From Bacillota bacterium (GTDB lineage: Bacteria > Bacillota > Clostridia > Oscillospirales > Oscillospiraceae): a DNA stretch of 5,093 nucleotides. The stretch spans positions 1 to 5,093 of the forward strand of contig JAEWML010000147.1 of assembly GCA_023393155.1 (NCBI GenBank). Reading direction: 5' to 3'. A program made the translations under genes and the position numbers. The notes below the pieces were generated by a model. The model worked only from the letters and a program-made list of their open reading frames with translations, was not told the origin of the DNA and did not search any database. Below are positions 1 to 5,093 of this stretch, one piece after another; positions within the stretch are counted from its first letter, which is position 1, and every line of letters begins with the position of its first letter.

Positions 1-342
1 CTCCAAACCTGCGACCACACGGGCCTTGGCGTTCTGGAGGCGTGCAGCAGCCAGAAGGTATACTGCATCGGCTATACCTCCGACCAGTCCTCTCTGGTTG
101 CCGACGGGCTGTGCCTCTCCTCCATGATGGTGGACATCCCCTACATGATTTCCTCCCAGATTGACCTCATCAAGGCCGGCGGCTATGGCGGACAGGCTTT
201 TCCCGGCCTGCATGACGGCGTGGTCAGCATGGCGGCTTTCAGCACAGAGGTTTCCGCCGACGTGGCCGGAAAGGTGAACGCCGTGATCGATCAGATCAAG
301 AGCGGCGAGCTGGTGATTACCCCCAATTACAACGAAAACTGA
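1..342 (+). CDS. BMP-family (PnrA/Med-like) ABC transporter substrate-binding protein, C-terminal part
   Basis: The frame is open from the first base and ends with TGA at 340-342, giving the last 113 residues of a protein whose start lies left of the window. The segment KVYCIGYTSDQSS is the typical strand-turn of BMP-family binding proteins, where a returning substrate-lobe strand is followed by a DSDQ/TSDQ ligand-side loop. It is followed by an SSMMVDIPYMI helix, a GGYGGQAFPGLHDGVVSMA segment matching the family's G-x-x-x-x-GL-x-x-GGV-x-x-A region, and a final helix ending in IKSGELVITP, the usual C-terminus. Family members are extracytoplasmic lipoproteins that bind nucleosides or related small ligands and feed an ABC importer; the ligand cannot be told from this piece. 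The signal peptide and lipobox would be outside the window. The fragment is cysteine-rich near its left end (three Cys in about 20 residues), which is mildly unusual. It is followed by a strong hairpin and is probably not co-transcribed with carA. Confidence 0.82.
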   Translation, partial: LQTCDHTGLGVLEACSSQKVYCIGYTSDQSSLVADGLCLSSMMVDIPYMISSQIDLIKAGGYGGQAFPGLHDGVVSMAAFSTEVSADVAGKVNAVIDQIKSGELVITPNYNEN

Positions 343-346
343 GACT

Positions 347-363
347 GCCCCGCACTCCGGGGC
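347..363 (+). other. small GC hairpin just after the BMP gene
   Basis: GCCCCG (347-352) and CGGGGC (358-363) form a perfect 6-bp stem with a 5-base loop, starting 5 bases after the stop codon. Only a weak CTATATT follows rather than a T-run. It may contribute to transcript ending or 3'-end protection together with the larger hairpin downstream, but short GC stems like this also arise by chance in GC-rich DNA. Confidence 0.3.
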
Positions 364-384
364 CTATATTGACCCCGTTTCTTC

Positions 385-426
385 GAGCTTGTTCAGGCCC
401 GCCCCACGGGCGGCCTGAACAAGCTC
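385..426 (+). terminator. 19-bp hairpin, probable 3'-end or terminator structure of the BMP transcript
   Basis: The arms 385-397 (GAGCTTGTTCAGG) and 414-426 pair perfectly over 13 bp. After one bulged C (398), a further 6 bp (399-404 with 408-413) close a 3-base loop (CAC). This gives a 19-bp, mostly GC stem, 42 bases after the stop of the BMP gene and about 300 bases before carA. Position and stability suit a transcription terminator separating the two units. However, only TTGT follows the stem, and on the other strand the stem is also not followed by a T-run, so it is not a canonical intrinsic terminator. It could instead be a 3'-end stabiliser, a Rho-dependent end, or a copy of a dispersed palindromic repeat. 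Confidence 0.5.
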
Positions 427-597
427 TTGTGCAGCCGGGGGACGGGTGCCGCTCTGCGCTTCGTAAAAAAGCGGATGCGTTATAAAAATTCACTTATCTG
501 CGTACAAAACGGCGGGACGGGACGTAGCACAAAAAACAATAAAAACCGAAAGTGCAAAAGGCATATCAAAATCACCAAAAAACGGTGAAGTAAATAA
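427..597. other. intergenic stretch without a gene, turning AT-rich
   Basis: No supportable gene is seen here on either strand. The first 50 or so bases are GC-rich like the coding DNA. From about 480 onward the sequence becomes A-rich with many short A-runs. A weak 5-bp stem (TCACC 572-576 with GGTGA 584-588) lies in the A-rich part. A 68-residue minus-strand ORF covering this zone has no recognisable protein features and depends on the AT-rich, non-coding-looking composition. The stretch is best read as the upstream regulatory region of carA. Confidence 0.5.
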
Positions 598-635
598 AAG
601 AATATTATTCAAATATTTATGAATAAATTTGCATA
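598..635. promoter_or_regulatory. candidate ArgR/AhrC operator (two ARG-box-like sites) upstream of carA
   Basis: TGAATAAATTTGCA (620-633) matches the ArgR core consensus TGAAT-WWWW-ATTCA at 12 of 14 positions. It also resembles the Bacillus AhrC box (CATGAATAAAAATKCAAK) over 618-635. A weaker site ends in a perfect ATTCA half at 607-611 (598-611, about 10 of 14). The two centres are 22 bases apart, close to the 21-base spacing known for paired ARG boxes. The inner halves also form a perfect 7-bp inverted repeat, TTATTCA (605-611) and TGAATAA (620-626), with an 8-base spacer. The pair lies just upstream of the -35 element. ArgR control of carAB is well established in other bacteria, so arginine-responsive regulation is plausible. 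AT-rich DNA yields such matches by chance, so this remains a candidate. Confidence 0.4.
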
Positions 636-641
636 AATGGA

Positions 642-670
642 TTGACGGAAGAACCGGGAAAGCAGATAAT
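642..670 (+). promoter_or_regulatory. sigma-A/sigma-70-type promoter for the carA-carB unit
   Basis: TTGACG (642-647) and GATAAT (665-670) each match the vegetative consensus at 5 of 6 positions and are separated by exactly 17 bases, the optimal spacing. Transcription would begin near 677, giving a leader of about 58 bases before the carA start. It is the best -35/-10 pair I see in the gap and has the right orientation. No PyrR-binding-loop consensus or obvious attenuator is visible in the short leader. Confidence 0.65.
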
Positions 671-734
671 ATTTTAAAATGAGAAGAAGCCGCCAAGGTG
701 GGATTGCGGACGGGAAAGGGACGGTCGAAAAGGC

Positions 735-1799
735 ATGGAAAAGGCGTATCTGGTTTTGCAGGACGGGCAGGTATTTGAGGGGATTCGCTTCGGTGCAGGC
801 AGGGACACGGTGGGGGAGCTGGTGTTTACCACCGGCATGTGTGGCTATCTTGAAACGCTGACGGACCCCAGCTATCACGGGCAGATTGTGTTGCAGACCT
901 ATCCCCTGATGGGAAACTACGGCGTGATTCCCGGGGATTTCGAGGGAAGCTGCGCCGTCCGGGGGTATGTTGCCCGGGAGTGGTGCGCCGCCCCGTCCAA
1001 CTTCCGCTGTGAAATGGATTTGGATGCATACCTGAAGCGGGAGAACGTTCCGGGCATCTGCGGGGTGGACACCCGGGAACTGACCCGGATAATCCGGGAG
1101 CACGGAGTCATGAACGCTGCGATCTGCGCCGAGCCGCCCGCCGGGCTGGAGCAGGTGCAAAAGTACGCCGTCACCGGCGCGGTGGAGACTGTTACCTGTA
1201 AGGAGTCCCTCGTCTACCCGGCGGCGGGGGAAAAGAAGCATTCCGTGGCCCTGCTGGACTATGGGGCCAAGCGCAACATCGTCCGGGAGCTTCAAAAGCG
1301 GGGCTGTGAGGTGACGGTCCTGCCCGCGATGACCACGGCGGCGGAGGTGCTGGACATGGAGCCGGACGGCGTCATGCTCTCCAACGGGCCTGGGGACCCG
1401 GCGGAGGCGGAATTTCAGATTGACCAGCTCAGAAAGCTTGCGGGAAAGCTGCCCCTGTTCGGTATCTGCCTTGGTCACCAGCTTCTGGCGCTGGCGCTGG
1501 GCGGGCGGACCTATAAGCTGAAATACGGCCACCGGGGCGTAAACCAGCCGGTCCGGGACCTGAGCGGCCCCCGGACCTTTATCACCAGCCAAAATCACGG
1601 CTACGCGGTGGACGCCGATTCTCTGCCCGCCGGGCGCGTCCGCTATGTCAACGCCAACGACGGCACCTGCGAGGGCATCGACTATCCGGAGTTGGGGGCG
1701 TTTACCGTCCAATTCCATCCGGAGGCCCGCTCCGGGCCGGAGGACACCGCGTTTCTGTTTGACCGCTTTGCAGCGCTGATGAAGGGAGGAAGTCTGTAA
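735..1799 (+). CDS. carA: carbamoyl-phosphate synthase small subunit (glutamine amidotransferase)
   Basis: CarA hydrolyses glutamine and passes ammonia through a tunnel to CarB for carbamoyl-phosphate synthesis, the shared precursor of arginine and pyrimidines; it is cytoplasmic. The protein is 354 residues, near the family norm (about 355-380). The N-terminal CarA-specific domain covers roughly residues 1-150, opening with the typical AYLVLQDGQVFEG and containing GVDTRELTRIIREHG at about 110-124. The class I glutaminase domain covers about 170-354. It shows the SNGPGDP oxyanion-region loop (216-222), the nucleophile elbow GICLGHQ with Cys245, KYGHRGVNQPV (263-273), TSQNHGYAV (284-292), and QFHPEA with His328 and Glu330 completing the triad. 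The ATG at 735 is chosen because MEKAYLVLQDG is where CarA proteins begin. Its ribosome binding site is poor: AAAGG ends one base before the ATG and AAAGGGA ends 13 bases before it. The gene overlaps carB by one base and is transcribed with it. Confidence 0.97.
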   Translation: MEKAYLVLQDGQVFEGIRFGAGRDTVGELVFTTGMCGYLETLTDPSYHGQIVLQTYPLMGNYGVIPGDFEGSCAVRGYVAREWCAAPSNFRCEMDLDAYLKRENVPGICGVDTRELTRIIREHGVMNAAICAEPPAGLEQVQKYAVTGAVETVTCKESLVYPAAGEKKHSVALLDYGAKRNIVRELQKRGCEVTVLPAMTTAAEVLDMEPDGVMLSNGPGDPAEAEFQIDQLRKLAGKLPLFGICLGHQLLALALGGRTYKLKYGHRGVNQPVRDLSGPRTFITSQNHGYAVDADSLPAGRVRYVNANDGTCEGIDYPELGAFTVQFHPEARSGPEDTAFLFDRFAALMKGGSL

Positions 1800-1801
1800 T
1801 G
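1784..1801 (+). promoter_or_regulatory. carB ribosome binding site and TAATG stop-start overlap
   Basis: GGGAGGA (1784-1790) lies inside the 3' end of carA, 8 bases before the carB ATG at 1799-1801. The last base of the carA TAA stop is the first base of that ATG. The strong site and overlap fix the carB start and indicate translational coupling, which would keep the two subunits in balance. Confidence 0.8.
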
Positions 1802-4800
1802 CCTTTGGATACGTCGATTAAAAAAACACTGGTCATCGGCTCCGGTCCCATTGTCATCGGGCAGGCGGCCGAATTTGACTACGCGGGAGCGCAGGCCTGT
1901 CGCGTTTTAAAAGAGGCGGGGGTGGAGGTGGTTTTGTGCAACTCCAATCCCGCCACCATCATGACCGATCAGGCCATGGCGGACGAGATTTACTTAGAGC
2001 CGCTCACCGTCACCACGGTGAAGCGCATTATCAAAAAAGAGCAGCCGGACAGCCTTCTGGCCTCCCTCGGCGGGCAGACGGGGCTGACCCTTGCCATGCA
2101 GCTTGCCAAGGAGGGCTTTTTGGAGCGGGAGGGGGTCCGCCTGTTGGGGACCAGTGCGGAGGCCATTTCCAAGGCAGAGGACCGGGAGCTGTTCAAAGAG
2201 GCCATGGAGGCCATCGGCCAGCCGGTGGTCCCCTCGGACATCGCCCAAAACGTGGACGAGGCTCTGGCAGTGGCGGATCGGATCGGCTATCCGGTCATCG
2301 TCCGCCCGGCGTTTACGCTGGGCGGCGCGGGCGGCGGCGCGGCGGCGGACCCGGAGGAGCTGCGAATTATATCCGCCACCGGGCTGGACGCGTCCCCCAT
2401 CTCTCAGATTCTGGTGGAGCGGGCCATTTTCGGCTGGAAGGAAATTGAGTTCGAGACAATTCGGGACGCCGCCGGCAACGTCATTGCCGTGTGCTCCATG
2501 GAAAATCTGGACCCGGTGGGGGTTCATACCGGAGACTCCATCGTGGTGGCACCCGCCCAGACCTTATCGGATCGGGAGTTCCAAATGCTGCGCACTGCCT
2601 CGCTTGACATCATCTCGGCGCTTGGCATTGTGGGCGGATGCAACTGCCAGCTAGCGCTGGACCCCGACAGCTTCCGGTACGCGGTGATTGAGGTGAACCC
2701 CCGGGTTTCCCGGTCCTCCGCGCTGGCCTCCAAGGCCACGGGCTATCCCATTGCCAAGGTCACGGCGAAAATCGCCTTGGGCTATACGCTGGACGAAATC
2801 AAAAACGACGTGACGGGCAAAACCTGCGCCTGTTTTGAACCTGCGCTGGACTACATCGTGGCGAAAATCCCCAAATGGCCCTTTGAAAAGTTTGCCGACG
2901 CCAGCCGGAAGCTGGGCACCCAGATGAAGGCTACCGGCGAGGTGATGGCCATTGCTCCCGGTTTTGAAATGGCAATCATGAAGGCCGTTCGGGGCGCGGA
3001 AATCGGTCTGGACACCCTGAACCGTCCTCTGGACGAGGGGGACGGCACGCCCCTCCGGGAGCGGCTGGCGCGGGTGGACGACCGCAGGCTTTTCACAGTG
3101 TTCGAGGCGCTGAAAGCGGACGTGGACATAGAGGAAATCCATGAAATCACAAAAATCGACCGCTGGTTTCTGGGCAAGCTCCAAACTCTGACGGAATTTG
3201 AAAAATGCCTTATAAGGGACGGCCTAACCCCGGAGCACTACGAAACCGGAAAGCGGTACGGCTATCCCGATGCGGCGCTGCTGCGATTGTCCGGTGAGAC
3301 GACGCTTCCCGGCGGAGGCAAGTCCGCCGTTTATAAAATGGTGGATACCTGCGCGGCGGAGTTTGACGCGCAGACTCCCTATTTTTACTCTTGCTTTGAC
3401 AAAGCCTGCGAGGCCCGGTCCTTCCCCCGCAGCGGAAAGCCGGTGGTGCTGGTGCTGGGCTCCGGACCCATCCGCATCGGTCAGGGCATCGAGTTTGACT
3501 ATTCCTCCGTCCACTGCGTCTGGACGCTGAAAAAGCTGGGCTACGAGGTGGTCATCGTCAACAATAACCCCGAGACTGTCTCCACGGACTATGACACCGC
3601 CGACCGGCTGTATTTCGAGCCGCTGTGCCCCGAGGACGTGCTGCACATCATCGAGGTGGAGCGCCCCGTAGGGGTGGTGGTGGCCTTCGGCGGGCAGACC
3701 GCCATCAAGCTGACCAAATTCTTGGACGCGCAGGGGGTGAAGATCTTAGGCACTTCCGCCGAATCCATCGACATGGCGGAGGACCGGGAGCGGTTCGACG
3801 CGCTGTTGGAGCGGTTTTCCATCAAGCGGCCCCAGGGCCGCGCGGTGCTGAGCCTGAATCAAGCCCTTTCCGCCGCCGGGGAGCTGGGCTATCCCGTGCT
3901 GCTGCGGCCCTCCTACGTCATCGGCGGGCAGAACATGGTCATCGCCCACAACGAGGCGGAGGTCCGCCGCTATATGGAACCGATTCTGGCCAACGGAAAC
4001 GGAGAACCAATTCTGGTGGACCAGTATCTTCAGGGCCGGGAGCTGGAGGTGGACGTGATCTCCGACGGGACGGATGTGCTGATTCCCGGCGTGATGCAGC
4101 ACATCGAACGCACCGGGGTTCACTCCGGGGACTCCATCGCGGTCTATCCGCCGTTTAATATCAACGACCGGCTGCTGAAAACCATTGTGGACTGCTCGAA
4201 AAAGCTGGCCCTCAGCCTGAAAACCAAGGGCCTTGTCAACATCCAGTATTTAATCTATCAGGGCGAGCTGTATGTCATCGAGGTAAATCCCCGAGCCAGC
4301 CGCACGGTCCCCTATCTCTCCAAGGTGACAAGGGTGCCCATGGTGGACCTTGCCGCCCGGGTGATGACGGGGCAGCCCTTGCGCACGCTGGGCTACGGCA
4401 CGGGGCTTTACAAAACGCCGCCCTATGTGGCCGTGAAGGTTCCCGTCTTCTCCTTTGAAAAGCTCACCGACGCAAACGCCGCCCTCTCCCCGGAAATGAA
4501 ATCCACCGGAGAGGTGCTGGGCCTTGGAAAAAATTTGCAGGAGGCCCTGTTTAAGGGCCTGGCTTCCGCGGGCTACCGGGTGGAGCGGGAGCGGCGAGGC
4601 GGAATTCTCGTCTCCGTCAACCGCCGGGACCAGCCGGAGGTGGTCCATATTGCCCGCAAGCTGGTGGATTTGGGCTATAAGCTCTACGGCACCGAGCGCA
4701 CGGCCTATGAGATCTCCCGCCTTGGCGCGGACGTGGAGGTGGTGGGCAAGCTGGGGCAGGACAACCGGGTGTTTCAACTGTTGGAGGCGGGGGAAATTGA

Positions 4801-5093
4801 TTTTGTAATTCTCACCGGGTCCACAGAACCGGCGTATATCCGGGATTTCATCCATCTGAACCACCGCTGCGTCCAGCTTGGGATTCCGTGCCTTACCAGT
4901 CTGGACACCGCCGCCGCGCTGGCGGATATTCTCGCCAGCCGCTATACGCAGGAGAATACGGAGCTAGTGGACATCTGCCGCCTGCGGACAAAGCGGCAGA
5001 AGCTCCCCTTCGCAAAGCTCCAGACCTGCGGCAACGACTTTGTGTTTCTGGAGGATTTCGACGGGGCCATTACCTGCCCGGAATCTCTCTGCA
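1799..5093 (+). CDS. carB: carbamoyl-phosphate synthase large subunit, fused in frame to a DapF N-terminus; runs off the window
   Basis: CarB makes carbamoyl phosphate from bicarbonate, CarA-derived ammonia and two ATP. The frame is open for 1098 codons to the window edge without a stop. The two homologous synthetase halves are clear. The first begins IGSGPIVIGQ (13-22) and has the ATP-grasp segment VRPAFTLGGAGGG (Arg169) and EVNPRVSRSSALASK (Glu298, Asn300). The second begins LGSGPIRIGQ (about 553-562) and has LRPSYVIGGQNM (Arg703) and EVNPRASRTVPYLSK (Glu828, Asn830). An oligomerisation region lies between them (about 400-545) and includes YKMVDTCAAEF. The MGS-like allosteric domain spans about 930-1050 (ILVSVNRRDQPEVV...YGTERTA). 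The usual CarB ending, ENTELVDICRLR, occurs at 1052-1063, where the family normally stops (E. coli CarB is 1073 residues). Here the frame continues into LPFAKLQTCGNDF, a diaminopimelate epimerase start. All expected ATP-grasp residues checked are present, so CarB activity is expected. Its neighbour carA is coupled to it. Confidence 0.96.
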   Translation, partial: MPLDTSIKKTLVIGSGPIVIGQAAEFDYAGAQACRVLKEAGVEVVLCNSNPATIMTDQAMADEIYLEPLTVTTVKRIIKKEQPDSLLASLGGQTGLTLAMQLAKEGFLEREGVRLLGTSAEAISKAEDRELFKEAMEAIGQPVVPSDIAQNVDEALAVADRIGYPVIVRPAFTLGGAGGGAAADPEELRIISATGLDASPISQILVERAIFGWKEIEFETIRDAAGNVIAVCSMENLDPVGVHTGDSIVVAPAQTLSDREFQMLRTASLDIISALGIVGGCNCQLALDPDSFRYAVIEVNPRVSRSSALASKATGYPIAKVTAKIALGYTLDEIKNDVTGKTCACFEPALDYIVAKIPKWPFEKFADASRKLGTQMKATGEVMAIAPGFEMAIMKAVRGAEIGLDTLNRPLDEGDGTPLRERLARVDDRRLFTVFEALKADVDIEEIHEITKIDRWFLGKLQTLTEFEKCLIRDGLTPEHYETGKRYGYPDAALLRLSGETTLPGGGKSAVYKMVDTCAAEFDAQTPYFYSCFDKACEARSFPRSGKPVVLVLGSGPIRIGQGIEFDYSSVHCVWTLKKLGYEVVIVNNNPETVSTDYDTADRLYFEPLCPEDVLHIIEVERPVGVVVAFGGQTAIKLTKFLDAQGVKILGTSAESIDMAEDRERFDALLERFSIKRPQGRAVLSLNQALSAAGELGYPVLLRPSYVIGGQNMVIAHNEAEVRRYMEPILANGNGEPILVDQYLQGRELEVDVISDGTDVLIPGVMQHIERTGVHSGDSIAVYPPFNINDRLLKTIVDCSKKLALSLKTKGLVNIQYLIYQGELYVIEVNPRASRTVPYLSKVTRVPMVDLAARVMTGQPLRTLGYGTGLYKTPPYVAVKVPVFSFEKLTDANAALSPEMKSTGEVLGLGKNLQEALFKGLASAGYRVERERRGGILVSVNRRDQPEVVHIARKLVDLGYKLYGTERTAYEISRLGADVEVVGKLGQDNRVFQLLEAGEIDFVILTGSTEPAYIRDFIHLNHRCVQLGIPCLTSLDTAAALADILASRYTQENTELVDICRLRTKRQKLPFAKLQTCGNDFVFLEDFDGAITCPESLC
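5003..5093 (+). other. dapF: N-terminal part of a diaminopimelate epimerase (DapF) module within the carB reading frame
   Basis: Residues 1069-1098 of the carB frame read LPFAKLQTCGNDFVFLEDFDG followed by a CPESL segment. This follows the DapF N-terminal pattern (F-x-K-M-H/Q-G-x-GNDF-hydrophobic stretch, then P-E-L), for example E. coli MQFSKMHGLGNDFMVVDAV. The Asn of GNDF (Asn1079) corresponds to the substrate-contacting Asn11 of E. coli DapF. DapF interconverts LL- and meso-diaminopimelate with a two-cysteine mechanism, for lysine and cell-wall synthesis. Both catalytic cysteines (near residues 73 and 217 in E. coli) lie outside the window, so whether the module is whole and active cannot be seen. 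There is no in-frame ATG between the end of CarB and this motif; the nearest alternative start is GTG at 4967. One odd position is QT where most DapF have HG or QG before the x-GND. Confidence 0.8.

Noticed and set aside
124..342. A separate 72-residue gene starting at ATG 124
   Set aside because: The same frame is open to the first base of the window and the upstream residues continue the BMP-family pattern, so the ATG is internal.
572..588. Small stem TCACC/GGTGA in the A-rich gap as a terminator
   Set aside because: It has only 5 bp with an A-rich 7-base loop and no T-run, so it is too weak to support.
677..734. PyrR-binding attenuator or riboswitch in the carA leader
   Set aside because: The leader is only about 58 bases, with no PyrR loop consensus and no terminator/antiterminator pair.
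679..861. 60-residue + strand ORF starting at the predicted transcription start and overlapping carA
   Set aside because: It has no ribosome binding site, overlaps carA in another frame for most of its length, and its residues past 735 are an out-of-frame reading of carA. A leader peptide role is not supported.
609..1718. Long minus-strand ORF of 369 residues opposite carA
   Set aside because: It is a shadow of carA: in GC-rich genes the complementary frame often lacks stops. The protein has no recognisable domain and the sense strand encodes an unmistakable CarA.
1842..3500. Internal repeat between the two carB halves (GSGPIxIGQ and EVNPRxSR motifs occur twice)
   Set aside because: This is the ancient, normal internal duplication of every CarB, not a new repeat.
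1936..4158. Several + and minus strand ORFs of 70-190 residues inside carB (for example 1936-2448, 2091-2654, 2651-3184, 3625-4158)
   Set aside because: They are Arg/Gly/Pro/Ala-rich alternate-frame readings of GC-rich carB with no family resemblance.
1..5032. Similar bases at the two ends of the window (CTCCAAACCTGCG near 1 and CTCCAGACCTGCG near 5018)
   Set aside because: The match is only about a dozen bases inside two unrelated coding sequences, with no flanking similarity or insertion signature. It is best explained by chance and shared codon preference.

Overview
This window looks like chromosomal DNA from a GC-rich Gram-positive anaerobe of the Clostridia, most plausibly an Oscillospiraceae-type gut bacterium. 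That placement is an inference from the GC-rich coding sequence, a strong AGGAGG-type ribosome binding site, a BMP-family lipoprotein-type binding protein, and the CarA/CarB sequence style. No rRNA or other taxonomic marker is present.

Layout, all on the + strand. (1) Positions 1-342 are the 3' end of a BMP/PnrA-type ABC-transporter substrate-binding protein. (2) Positions 343-734 are a 392-base intergenic region. It starts with a small GC hairpin and a 19-bp hairpin (385-426), then turns into an AT-rich stretch. That stretch holds ArgR-operator-like half sites (598-635) and a good sigma-A-type promoter (TTGACG, 17 bases, GATAAT; 642-670). (3) Positions 735-1799 are carA, the glutaminase subunit of carbamoyl-phosphate synthetase. 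(4) From 1799 to the window edge runs carB, the synthetase large subunit, which overlaps the carA stop codon by one base (TAATG) and is probably translationally coupled to it.

The main surprise is at the right edge. The carB frame does not stop where CarB proteins normally end (about residue 1063, ending in an LVDI-type tail). It continues in frame into a sequence that reads as the N-terminus of diaminopimelate epimerase (DapF), with the hallmark CGNDF motif. The window closes after about 30 residues of this module, so the gene appears to encode a CarB-DapF fusion whose catalytic cysteines lie beyond the window.

Together, CarA releases ammonia from glutamine and CarB uses it with bicarbonate and two ATP to make carbamoyl phosphate for arginine and pyrimidine synthesis. 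The attached DapF would convert LL- to meso-diaminopimelate for lysine and peptidoglycan. The fusion would place nitrogen/arginine/pyrimidine metabolism and the DAP pathway on one polypeptide under one promoter.
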